A stretch of 64,000 bases of DNA from Mangifera indica (taxonomy: Eukaryota > Streptophyta > Magnoliopsida > Sapindales > Anacardiaceae): assembly GCF_011075055.1 (NCBI RefSeq), contig NC_058151.1, positions 14,327,800-14,391,799 on the forward strand, in the 5' to 3' direction. The translations under genes were made by a program, and so were the position numbers. Every line of letters begins with the position of its first letter. Within the stretch, counting starts at the first letter, position 1. A model generated the notes under the pieces. It saw only the letters and a program-made list of their open reading frames with translations. It made no database searches and was not told where the DNA came from. Below are positions 51,701 to 64,000 of the stretch, piece by piece.

Positions 51701-53724
51701 CAAATAGAGTTAAGGCACTGGAACAAGCAATGGACCTTGGCATTTGCATATCTAGTACATAGAGACCCCCAGATTCATGTCCTTTACCAATAATCTGCTT
51801 CGTCATAAGATCCTGAAATAAACAATGATCAGGAAAGAATGAGACATAACAGTTAAGCGCACGAGTGAGTTTGCTTACTGAAATTAAATTAAAGGAAAAC
51901 TGTGGTAAACTCAAAACAGATGACAATGAAATTGATGGGGTTAGATTAACAGTTCCAGAACCAAGAACAGATGATGTTGATCCATCTGCTAACGTAACAT
52001 TAGAAGGGGATGCAAATGACTGAAAGGTTGAAAAAAGGTTAGGATTACCTGTCATATGATCTGTAGCACCAGAATCAATGACCCACTTGGATGAGGAGGA
52101 AACAAGACATGTATTTGGATTACCTGACTCAACACTGGCAGTGATAGGAGTTGATGAAGACTTTAGTGATTCTTGGTACTGGGAGAACTTGGCATACTCA
52201 TCTGCAGAAATCATAATAGTCTCTTCAGATAATGAATTGGTAGCAATATTGGTTGCTACAACATGTGCTGATTGGGATTTTGAAGCCCGATTCTGCAACT
52301 TCCTACAAGTACGCTTTGTATGGCCTGGCTCGTGACAGTAATAGCACACAATCCCTCCTGACTCATGATTACGATCAATAACTTTGTCACGGTTGCTGCT
52401 GCTCCCTCCTCTATTTTTATTATATGAGCGTCCAGTTTCAAATGCACCACTTCGACTAATAAGAGCACTGTTACTCTGAAATGATGGGGTGTTTTCTGTA
52501 CGAAGTACCCTAGTAAATGTGTCATGCAGAGATGAAATTTCAGGACTAGCAAGTATCTGAGATTTGGCAGTTTCAAACTCAGATGGAAGACCAGCTAGAA
52601 AGCTCATGATGGCCATTTGTTCTCGTTGAGTTTGCTGAACCTTCACATCAGGACTAAAAGGTAACAACATATTAAGTTCTTCATAAGTTCTTTTGAAATC
52701 CATAAAATAAGATGTGATGGTTCTGTCCTGTTTTTCTGCACGATAAAAAGCTTTGCACACCTCATATATGCGAGAAAGATTACCTCTTCCAGAATACAAA
52801 AAATCTAAATATTCCATTAGCTCCTTAACAAATTCACAGTGATTAATTAAACTGACTACCTCACTTTCAATAGAATTTCGGATCTGCAAAAATAATCGAG
52901 CATCATCTCGTAGCCATGCTTGTCTAGTACCATCTGTAGGAGGAGCTTGTGTAAGGTGATCATCTTTCTCCAGACTCAACAAGTACAATCGAACTGTTTT
53001 ACTCCAATCCAGATAATTAGAACCATTAAGCTTGTGTTCAGTGATTTTTGACATTACAGGAACCATCTCAGCCATGGTTATCGGTTTAATATCAGTCATA
53101 ATAGTACTCAAAATAGCTGAATAAAATAAATAGCGAAAATACCCTGGTCAGAAAGAGGGATTCATCGACAGCGACTGTTCCGGCGACGGCAACGGTGCGT
53201 GCGATGTCAAAATGCGACGGAAGATTGGGGATCTGAACGATCGGCGTCTTCTGAGTCTGACTATGTCGGCGGTGAGAATCAACGCGCCACAGAAAAGGAG
53301 ATCTGAGTGTTCGTTTTCAGAAGGAACAGGCGGCGCGTGTGGATCACGCGCTGAGCTTCCGATGGCCGGATTCTGGGAACCTGACGATCGGCGAAGACAC
53401 TTCTTTCTAGTGTGGCGGTGAGAACTAATGGCCACTCTACACCGGTGAACTACGAAATTGCTCTCTAGGGCTAGGAAATTTCTGAATTTGTACACTTGGG
53501 CAAACCAGGCTCTGATACCATGAAGAAACTGAAATTCAGAGTATATTTTATTCATATACATACTATTACAGAGATATGTTTGTATATACATATTAGGTAT
53601 TCTAGAGTAGGAAACAAAATATTTGATTCCTATAATTGAGATCCTAAAATCTGCGTCTACCATAATTAATTCCTATAATTAATCTCTATATCTACTAATG
53701 CACATATTTACAGATTCTGTAACA
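48737..53724 (-). mobile_element. Complete, very young Copia retrotransposon
   Basis: 4,988 bp flanked by the 5-bp target duplication GCAGG (48732-48736 and 53725-53729). LTRs are 204 bp with one difference seen by eye. The primer site complementary to initiator tRNA-Met and a purine-rich tract are in place, and the single polyprotein ORF is unbroken. The unoccupied site is readable at about 38690 in the duplicate block. Confidence 0.95.
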
Positions 53725-56700
53725 GCAGGAAAGAAACCAAGCAAGGGTTGCAGAATTGTATATAGTGTGGTTCAATAAACCAAGCAAGGGTTGCAGAATT
53801 GTATATAGTGTGGTTCAATTGCAAAGAATGTAATATTTGTTTAAAAACTATAAGGGCAGTAGCGTAATTAGAGCTTAAGGATGCATGAGTCATTTCATTT
53901 AGTAAGGGAGGGCAGTGTGGTAATTCTATTGGGTGTTCACTTGTGTTGACCTAAGTATATAAGCATTATATTTGGCCGACTACTGGAGATATAGAGAGAA
54001 AGGGAGACGTGAGGCTGCTGTATATTTCTTTCTCTGTTTTGTGCATCTTGTGGCTGCTATGTGGCTGAGTTTGCTCTCTGAGTTTGATCGGCGGTGTCTC
54101 TACGATGAAGTCAGGTTCTGTTTGACTTTGTATTGCCGTGTATTTACTTGTATATTGTTTTGATGTACAGTGAGAGATCCGTGTGTGTGTATATTGTAAT
54201 CGAACTTGATATTAGTGGATTTGACTAGCGGAACACCTCTGCCTTGGATGTAGGATTTCGTTTACGAGATCCGAATCAAGTATATCGTGTTGCTATATTT
54301 TTTCCTGTTTTCCGCGTTTATATTGTTCGGATCGGATTATCTTTGGGTTCGGTAATATAAATCTATAACAAGTGGTATCAGAGCCACAAAAGATTTTTTT
54401 CGATCTGTGATCTTGTGATCTATTTTCGTTTCTTTTTCGTTTATATTTGGCTGCTTGTGTATATCTTGAAGCGTGTTTGGTCTTCATGTTTTGCAATATA
54501 TTCTGATGAAATATATGTGCTGTGTCTTGTGATATATTTGAATATATTTCGGAAAGATTGTGTTCTTGTTGTGAGTACTCTACTTTCTTGGTACTGCTGT
54601 ATTTTCTTTTAGTACTTGTAGGATTAAAGAAACTAAAAGAAAAAGAAAAAGAACATAATGGGGTCAACAAGACTGGAAATAGAACTGTTTAATGGAAAAA
54701 AATGATTTTAATATTTAGAGGAAAAAGATGAGGGTTGTTTTGGTGCATCAAAGGTGTGCAAAAGCCTTGGAGGGTATAAATGTTTTACCTTCTGATATGA
54801 CTGAATCTCAGAAGGCTGAGGTACTTGAAATTGCTTATAGCTTGCTTATTTTACATCTATCTGATAATGTTTTAAGATAAGTTGATGATATTAATACTGC
54901 TGCAAAATTATGGTTGAAGCTTGAATCTCTTTATATGACTAAATTTTTGACTAATAAAATATATTTGAAAGAGCAACTGTTTGGTTTTAAAATGGATCCA
55001 GGAAAGTCTTTAGAAGAAAATTTAGATGAGTTCAATAAAATTACTATTAATTTGGCTAATATAGAAGAGAAAATTTCTGATGAAAATCAAGCCATTATTA
55101 TTTTGAACTCACTGCCTGAAACTTTTAAAGATGTCAAAGCTGCTATCAAATATGGGAGAGAGTCTCTTTCTTTAGAAGATGTCTTAGGGGCTTTTAAGTC
55201 AAAAGATTTAGAAATGAAGATAGAAAAGAAAACCATAGGTGAAGGCTTGCAAGTAAGAGGCAGAACAAAAAAGAAATTTCAACAAAAAGATAAAAGAAAT
55301 AATAGATCTAAATCTAGGCTAAAAAGAGTTTGTTGGAATTGTCATAAAGAAGGTCATATGAAAAGAAACTGCCCTGAAAGAAAGAAAATGAATTTTCCTA
55401 CAAATAATGAGAAACATGAGTCTGTAAATCTACTTGATGGCTATGACAGTGCTGAAGTTTTGGTTTTAACTGAGGGGTTATCTAGGGAAGAATGGGTTTT
55501 AGATTCAGGATGCACCTTTTACATGACACCTAGAAAAGACTGGTTTTTAGATTTAAAACAGATAAATGGAGAAAAAGTCTTAATGGGTAATGATAATGTA
55601 TGTGAGGTAACTGGTATAGGTGCTATTAAACTGAAACTTGCTAATGGTTCTATTAAAATTCTCAATGATGTTAGATTAGTTCCTAAATTGAGAAGAAACC
55701 TAATATCCTTAGGTTGGTTAGATTCCAATGGTTATTCTTATAAATCTGAAAAAGGTGTGCTTAAAATAATGAGAGCAAAATTGATAAATGGGTTATACAT
55801 TTTAGAAGGAACAACTGTTAGTGATTCAATGTCTTCTAAACCTGATAAGATGGATGAAACTGTTTTGTGGCATAAAAGGCTAGGACACATTAGTTTCTTA
55901 GGTTTACAAGAACTTGGTAAACAAAACTTGATTAATTCTAACAGAATTTCTACATTAGAGTTTTGTGAGAATTGTGTTTTAAGGAAGTCACAAAGGTTGA
56001 GGTTTGCAGCTGCTACTCATAGATCAAAGAACATTCTTGATTATGTGCATTCAGATCTGTGGGGTTCTCCTCAGGTACCTAGTTCTCTATCTAATGCTCA
56101 TTATTTTCTAACCTTTGTGGATGATTTTTCAAGAAGAGTTTGGGTTTATTTCTTAAAAACTAAAGATCAAGCTTTTGAATTTTTTAAAGAATGGAAAACT
56201 CTTGTTGAAAATCAAACAAATAAGAAACTAAAGGTTTTAAGAACAGACAATGGTCTCGAATTTTGAAATAAACAGTTTACTGATTTTTGTAAACAATTTG
56301 GAATCTTGAGACATAGAACCTGTGCAGACACTCCTTAGCAAATTGGTCTTGTAGAGAGAATGAATAAGACCATTCTGAACAAAGTAAGATGCAAGTTAGC
56401 TGACTCAAGATTGAGTAAGAAATTTTGGGCTGAAGCAGTTGCTACTACTTGTTATTTGATTAATAAATCACCCTCTTCTGCTATTAATTTTAAGACTCCT
56501 ATTGAATTGTGGTTTGGTAAACCACCAAATTTAAATCACTAGAGATCTTTTGGATGCCTTGCCTATATCCATGTGAAACAAGGTAAACTGAACCCTAGAG
56601 CCTTAAAGGCTGCCTTCTTAGGATACCCTACAGGGACTAAGGGTTATAAAGTTTGGTTAATTGATGAATTAAAATGTGTGGTTAGCAGGGATGTTGTGTT

Positions 56701-59700
56701 TAATGAATTTTCTTTTTATAAAGATCTGTTTATCTCTAACCAATTTTAGTCTAAACAGGTTTATATTGAGGTGGAGAATTCTGACTTGAGAAATTCAGCT
56801 AGTATTGAGTCAAGTGATGGACCTGGTTTAGGCTCAGATCCAATTCATACTTCAAAGTATGAAGATAGGGGTTTGAACCAGCAACCATCACAGAGTCAGA
56901 GTCAAAGTAGTTTAGACAGTGATTTTTCTGATTATCAATTGGCTAGAGATAGGACTAGAAGAGCTATTAAACTGTCATCTAAATATGCTCATGTAGATCT
57001 TATATCATATGCATTTAATATAGGTGATTGCATTGAATTGAATGACCCTTTAAATTTCAAACAAGCCTATATGAGTAAACACAAAAAGGAATGGTTAAAT
57101 GCCATGCAAGCTGAAATTGATTCTCTGCATAAAAATAACACATGGATTCTTGTTAAAAGACCTAAAAATAAAAGGATTATAGGTTGTAAATGGGTTTTTA
57201 AAAGAAAACCTGCTACTCCAGGCTTTGAAAATGGAAGGTTTAAGGCTAGAGTTGTTGTAAAAGGTTTTTCCCAAGTAGAAGGAATTGACTATCATGAGAT
57301 TTTTTCACCTGTTGTTAAACATATATCAATAAGGCTTATTTTATCTATTGTGGTGTTATTTGATTTAAAACTTGAACAGCTAGATGTTACTACTGCCTTC
57401 CTTCATGGTAATCTAAAAGAGTAGATTTATATGGAGCAACCAGAAGGTTTTGAAAAATCTGGATCTGAAGATATGGTTTGCTTACTAAAAAGGTCATTAT
57501 ATGGCCTAAAACAGTCACCAAGACAATGGTATAAAATGTTTGATGACTATATGCTCTCCATTGGCTTTTCTAGAAGTAACTTTGATAATTGTGTTTATTT
57601 TTGTAAAATTGAAACATGCAACTATGTTTACTTGTTGATATATGTGGATGATATGCTTATTGTTTCAAAGAAAATAAGTGATTTGAATAGGTTGAAAAAA
57701 TTGTTAAAAGATGAATTTGAAACGAAAGATTTAGGACATGCAAAAAGAATCTTAGGAATAGATATTAATAGAGATAGAATTAAAGGTATTTTAACTCTGT
57801 CTCAATCTGAATATGTTAAAAAGGTTTTTGAATTGTATGGTTTGCATGATGTTAAATCTGTTAATACTCCTATAGGTGCTCATTTCAAATTGATGTCTGT
57901 TTTGCATGATTTACCTACTGATGAATCTAAATATATGAAAAAGGTTCCTTATGCAAATGTGGTAGGTAGTTTAATGTATGTTATGATAGGATCCAGGCCT
58001 GATATTGCTTATGCAATTAGTTTGGTGAGTAGGTTTATGGGAAAACCTTGTAAAGCATACTGGAATACTGTGAAATGGGTGTTGAGATACTTGAAAGGTT
58101 CTTGTGATTTTGGTATTGTATATATTGCATCTGATACTAACAGTTTATATGTTAAAGGATACTGTGATTCAGATTATGCTGCAGATTTAGACAAGAGGAG
58201 GTCTCTGAATGGCTAAATTTTCACATTTGGAGATAATGTGATAAGCTGGAAGAGTTGTCTTCAACATATTGTTGCTTTGTCTACAACAGAAGCTGAATAT
58301 GTTACATTGACAGAGGCTACAAAAGAAGCTTTGTGGCTGAAAGGTATAACAAAAGAGTTGGGGCTGCATTGTGGTATTCCTGTGATCTATTGTGACTCAC
58401 AAAGTGCAATACATCTGTCTAAAAATAGTGCTTTTCATGAGAGAACAAAGCATATAGATGTTAGGTTGCATTTTATAAGGGAAATTTTGTCTAGAGGTCA
58501 GGTAATTTTGGAGAAAATTGCTTCAGAGGTAAATCCTGTTGATATTTTGACAAAGGTAGTTCCAATAAATAAGTTTAAGGATGCCTTAGACTTATTGCAA
58601 ATTGGAAAGTTGTGAGTCTGTCTTACAGAGGTGTTTTGGCTAGTTTAAATTCATGTTTGAGTCTTGTAGTTTTCAAACAAGGTGGAGTTTGTAATATTTG
58701 TTTAAAAACTATAAGGGCAGTAACGTAATTAGAGCTTAAGGATGCATGGGTCATTTCATTTAGTAAGTGAGGGTAGTGTGGTAATTCTGCTGGGTGTTCA
58801 CTTGTGTTGACCTAAGTATATAAGCATTATATTTGGCCGACTACTGGAGATATAGAGAGAAAGGGAGGCGTGAGGCTGTTGTATATTTCCTTCTCTGTTT
58901 TGTGCGTCTTGTGGCTGCTATGTGGCTGAGTTTGCTCTCTGAGTTCGATCGGCGGTGTCTCTATGGTGAAGTCAGGTTCTCTTTGACTTTGTATTGTCGT
59001 GTATTTGCTTGTATATTGTTTTGATGTACAGTGAGAGATCCGTGTGTGTATATTGTAATCGAACTTAATATTAATGGATTTGACTAGAGGAACACCTCTA
59101 CCTTGGATGTAGGATTTCGTTTACGAGATCCGAACCAAGTAAATCGTGTTGCTATATTTTTTCCTGTTTTCAGCGTTTATATTGTTCGGATCGGATTATC
59201 TTTGGGTTCGGTAATATAAATCTATAACAAAGAACAATGTATATGAATGTAGTAGTAATGTAATCACACTCAATGAATGAATACAATATTCTCATTACAT
59301 GAATTTGGATTGATACAAGTAGACACCGGCAGTTCAAGGCACCAGTCCTCCCAATTCTCGTTCCACAGTTATTTGCAGCTTGACACCACAACTTGGATAG
59401 ATAGATATAAACATATAAGATAAATTGAGTGAAACAACATTTTGTTGACTTATATACAAACAGTATCATGATCTACACACAATACAAACTAAAACCAATA
59501 TTGCCTTGCTGCTAGTTAGCTCCAGCATATTTACAATAAGCAATCACTATGCAATTCAGCTGCTTATTCTGCAAGATACACACACTGTACACCAAATATG
59601 CAAGATTATATCCAATTCTTCACAAGTTGTGAAACCATCGTTGCTTGAATTCTGGGTAGAATTCAAGATCAGTTCTCCATGCCTTTATCTTCCTGGTTGA

Positions 59701-62700
59701 TGAAACCATTCTCTTTCACAGATTTAGTTGATGTTTCATCACCCTTCATATCCTTCTTAGCAGAGCAAGTACACTTGTCCCCCTCCTTCTCTTTCTCGGC
59801 CTTTGAGCGCGCCTCTTCCTCAGCTTTTTTTATCGCTTCCTTCTTCGCCACCTTGAGAGCTTTAATCAGATTCTTCAGACAAGTCTCAGCATCATCTTCA
59901 TCAGACTTCGGCATCAAATGCTCTGCTACATCTGCAGGTATCATATTGGTTTCTGCCAACCGACTGCTAACTTCTGCAAACAATTCATGTGAGTCAATAT
60001 GTAAATAATTCTTAGCTAGAACCTTGAATGCATCAAAGCAACAGTAGGACATTTCAATATGCCTGTCCATCCTTCCTCTCCTGATAAGTGCTGGATCAAG
60101 CTTGTCCACATAATTAGTAGTGAACACAATGATTCTTTCTCCCCCACAAGCTGACCAAAGGCCATCAATGCAATTCAGAAGCCCAGATAAAGTGACCTTG
60201 CTTACTTTGTTCTCACCTTCCTCTTTCATCTTCTTTTCAATGGGACTTTGCTCTTCTTTATCCTCATCTTTCCCCTTTCTCTTCTCGCGCTGACCAGTAA
60301 GATCAAGCGAGCAATCAATGTCCTCTATAACTATGACAGATTTATTTGTTGTCTCGATCAAAAGATTTTTCAACTCTGAGTTGTCCATGACTGTGGTAAG
60401 TTCAAGATCATAGATATCATAGTTTAAAAAATTAGCGATCGCAGCAATCATGGTGGATTTGCCAGTTCCTGGAGGACCATAAAGAAGATACCCTCTCTTC
60501 CAAGGCTTCCCGATTTTTGTGTAGTACTCTTTCCCCTCACTGTACTTCTTGAGGTCATTCTTGATCTCTTCCTTCTTCTTTCTCTCCATTGCCAATGAAT
60601 CAAATGTTGCAGGATGCTCAAAATGTACATGACTCCACTTTGATTGTCTCCAGCCATACCAATTCTTGCTAGGATTATTATTGAATAGCTTTCGAATGCG
60701 GTTCCTCACTGCAACATCCTTTCCACCAGCAAGCACATGCTGAACATAAGTCCCTGTGATGAGTTCTTGATGACGTTTATGGAATATGAGCTTGAAATAC
60801 CTCTTATCGTCGTCGCTTCCATACCAAGAAAATGATTGTGTTTTGGGAGGGGCCTTATGACGCAATTCCCACCAGACTTTGACCCCTTTAAACATATCTG
60901 TTACCTCTTCTCTTTCCTCCATGCTGAGAATTAAAGACTTGCTATCTTTCACAACATCAGCCTTAAATCTTTTTGCACACAAAGTGGCTCTAGTACTGAG
61001 ATAGTTTCTTATGTCGGTGAAGGCTTCATTACGCTTGAGATATTTACCAGAGTATTCATGAAATGTAATTTCAATGTAAGGATTAAAAAAGCGAATCAAT
61101 TTGTGGATAAATCTTTCAACATAGAGCCAAATTTCATAAGGGAAGTAAGTTCTAAACATAGCTGTTGCAGCTACAACTGAGGTTAGAGTAACCCAGAACT
61201 CCCCCATGGTTACCATTTTGCTCTATTTTCTTGCTCTTTCAGAACTTGCGTGTCTACTGTTATATAGATCCCTGTTGCTTGCTGTTCAAGCAAGAAAAAG
61301 CCTGTTTTTCCTAGGTTGTTTCCAGCTTGAAATTAAAAATTAGTATTAGGTGGATATAACAACAGAAGAAACAACAAAATTTGACCATATAAATACGATG
61401 TATCAGCCTGCCAGCTTTGACTATTATACCGCTCTAATACAAATGAAAACTGAAGTTGATCATGCGTGAAAGAGACACAATCAGAAGTTAATTACATACG
61501 ATGTTTCTTCTTAATTTTCATCTCATGACCGAGTAGGTTTGCAGAAACACACATATCAGGTACTTTCTCAGGTACTTGGAAGAATTCTTTAAAATTATAT
61601 ATATATATTTAATGCAAACAAGTTGTCTAGAGCAAGAGCATAGAAATTGTCATTGTTCTATTTCTACCAGGAATAGAAATAATCAGAATCATGCACGTTC
61701 ACCCTAGTTACTTGTTTATTTGTTTTCTTGGGTTCCCTAGAAGATATTTGAAACTAAAATTCTTCTGCGAGTGTTTAACACTAAGCAGTACCCATTTCTT
61801 GAGAAATTCTTATTTGTATAAACAAGAAAAATAGACATGCAGATGAAAACAACTTAATGGGAATTTACTTCTCGAAGGCTATAATCTATAGTTACTTGCT
61901 TCTGAAATCTCTGATTCAAAGATAATAAATTTGATCTTCCATTAGCAATTGCTTTTGGATCTGAATCTGTGGCAGGGAGTCAGATTCCATAGCAGTTTTC
62001 AATCTTTGATACAGATAGAATCCCTTTGTTTGTTTCATCTTAATTACCTCATCAATTTGGTTGGATCAATCATAACATAATGATAGGATCCCTAATCAAT
62101 TTAACCAAAAACAGCTAATAACACAACAAATCAGCAATTCGAGGATGCGGGGCCTTCAGTTCCAACAATTTAAGGTATTGAAAACCTCTCAAATTGGCCT
62201 AAAACGCTTACTACATCTAAGCTGCCCATTACTCTAATTTTCCCCTCTTTTACAACTCTTTCTACCCTTTATATGCACGGCCTTACCCTCTAAATTGGGA
62301 CAAAGTTCACTAAAAACCCTAGCTTCTAACACAAATTGTAGCCTGGTATGTATAACCAGCAGAAAACCACAACTGAAAGAAACTTTCCTGAAATCCTTCT
62401 GTGGCCTTCCTTAGGGATGAAACCATTATCTTCAAATAATTTTGTAAGCTTTTTCCTGTAAAATACTTCAGTTGTTTTCTGTCAACATTCACAAAAAGTC
62501 CTGCACATTAATATACAAACTACAAAATGGGATAAAACAGTATACAATTAATAAAAGTAGGATCATTTGAAGTTACAACTGTAACAAAGGGAACATGGAA
62601 ACTTCACAAAAGTTCCTAATACCGTTGTTATAAGGCTATTTAACTTAAAACTTTGGACTTTAGCTGAATTCTGATTAGAACACTTAGCAGATGTCTGGAA

Positions 62701-64000
62701 ATTGTATTATGATACATTGATGACGTTTAGCATGATATCATTGCACTAATGTAAGGGTCCTTTAGTATTAAACAAGAGTTACAAATGAAAAAGGATGGCC
62801 ATTCTTTTTCATTTGTTTTTCTGTCACTGTTTTTGTTGTCTTTTCATCCCGTAACTAACTCAAGTATATATACTTATTTCCAGCCCGCCATCTTTGAATA
62901 ATATGTTATTCTTATGCACGTGGCATTACTTTTATTCCACCGACCATGAAAATCTACGGTAGGCCACGAGTGACAGAAAGTTGCCAAGGAACCTGTTGCT
63001 GTCAAATATCTAGCAGAAAATAGGACCACATCAAGGGCATATGTGTAACACCCCAAAACTACAAAAACGTACAACATAATTTATAAATTTCTTAACCGAA
63101 TAAACTCTTAAATACATAGTTTTTTTTTTCTCAAATTTCAAAATATTATAACAAAAATAATTGTCCTCAATAGAAAACATACACTTAAATAGATACAAAT
63201 TTTTTTTTTCAATTTCCTTAATTGATCACTTTTTATTCATTCTTCAATTGTTAAACAGTCTCTCGCACTTTATATCAAAATTTAATATGTGAAAAATCAC
63301 TCACACTTTATATCAAAATTTCAGAATCAGATGTCCCTCTGGTTAAGAGTAAAGATCTACACAACTCTTATATGTTTTAAGCTCTCATACAAAACCTACT
63401 CAAATTCTTTAATAAAAGAAATTATATGAACAACACTACTTTACTATTATAGTCGTATTCTCAATAACTCTTCTCTTTCTAAAATCAATACTCAAAATCT
63501 GCCTTTTGGCTTTAAAGGAAAATATCTTCTCTCTCTTTTTTCTTTTCAACGTAAACTTTTAAATAAAATCACATTTATCTTCAATTTAATAACAAATAAA
63601 ATATCCTCTTTCTTCGTGGCAAATTTGAAGCTTATCCTTGTTAGTGGCCCATAACTCTCCCATAGTCAACATTTTGCTCTGTTTCTTTTTCTTTCTGATA
63701 TAATTTTTTCTCTTCTTTAGACTCTCAAGATGGAAAGGATTATATAGAGTCCTGTGAATTGCTGATCAAGTCATTAAGCTACTCACCATTGGCCCTCATG
63801 AGCTTCTGAGGGGCCCCCATTGTGGAAATACTTAAACTTCGGACGTCTGAGTCAGTTTCAGGTTCATCGTCCTTTATATGTATTTGTGTCTTATGTGAGA
63901 CTTGTCTCATTCATCCTGCCAACAAGTTAACTGGAGTCTATATATTGGAAATTTCAAAGCCAAGTTTCCAATAGTGTTATTTTCTCACAACGTGAAAGAA

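Overview
The window is nuclear DNA of a dicot-like flowering plant. It is AT-rich, has GT-AG introns, plant Copia and Athila-type Gypsy retrotransposons with plant tRNA primer sites, MULE-like fold-back elements, and plant-specific families (GT14 glucuronosyltransferase, BCS1/ASD-type AAA-ATPases). The species cannot be fixed from sequence alone.

Layout. 1-4.8 kb: one clean four-exon gene on the + strand for a GLCAT14-type arabinogalactan beta-glucuronosyltransferase (433 aa after splicing). 4.8-14.7 kb: gene-poor DNA with two MULE-like fold-back elements, microsatellites and two weak small ORFs. 14.7-64 kb: a tandem array, all on the - strand, of intronless BCS1/ASD-like AAA-ATPase genes. 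Four loci are open and look functional (14757-16175, 18986-20440, 39176-40723, 59669-61216). One full-length copy carries a single-base frameshift inside the Walker A motif (25611-27052). At least five more loci are remnants (22.5, 28.5, 35.9, 44.6-45.9 and 63.6 kb). Two subfamilies are present: loci near 15, 19 and 26 kb with most remnants, and the nearly identical 515-aa pair at 39 and 60 kb.

The array grew by segmental duplication. Block 17.41-20.5 kb matches 24.0-27.1 kb, and block 35.91-41.5 kb matches 45.81-63.2 kb. In the second pair the later copy has been split by two complete Copia elements whose empty sites can be read in the earlier copy. One Copia (48737-53724) is very young: LTRs with one visible difference and an open 1,387-codon polyprotein. 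The other (53829-59229) is older and full of stops. The earlier copy holds an Athila-like Gypsy element (30371-35909) that lost its integrase and 3' LTR together with the body of an AAA gene. That junction carries a short templated filler copied from about 90 bp away.

The genes do not form a pathway. The main story is a fast-evolving mitochondrial/ER-type AAA-ATPase cluster being duplicated, broken and interrupted by mobile DNA, while some copies appear to stay under protein-level constraint. I found no CRISPR array, tRNA, rRNA or convincing miRNA gene, and nothing I would call a new molecular system. All divergence figures are eye counts.
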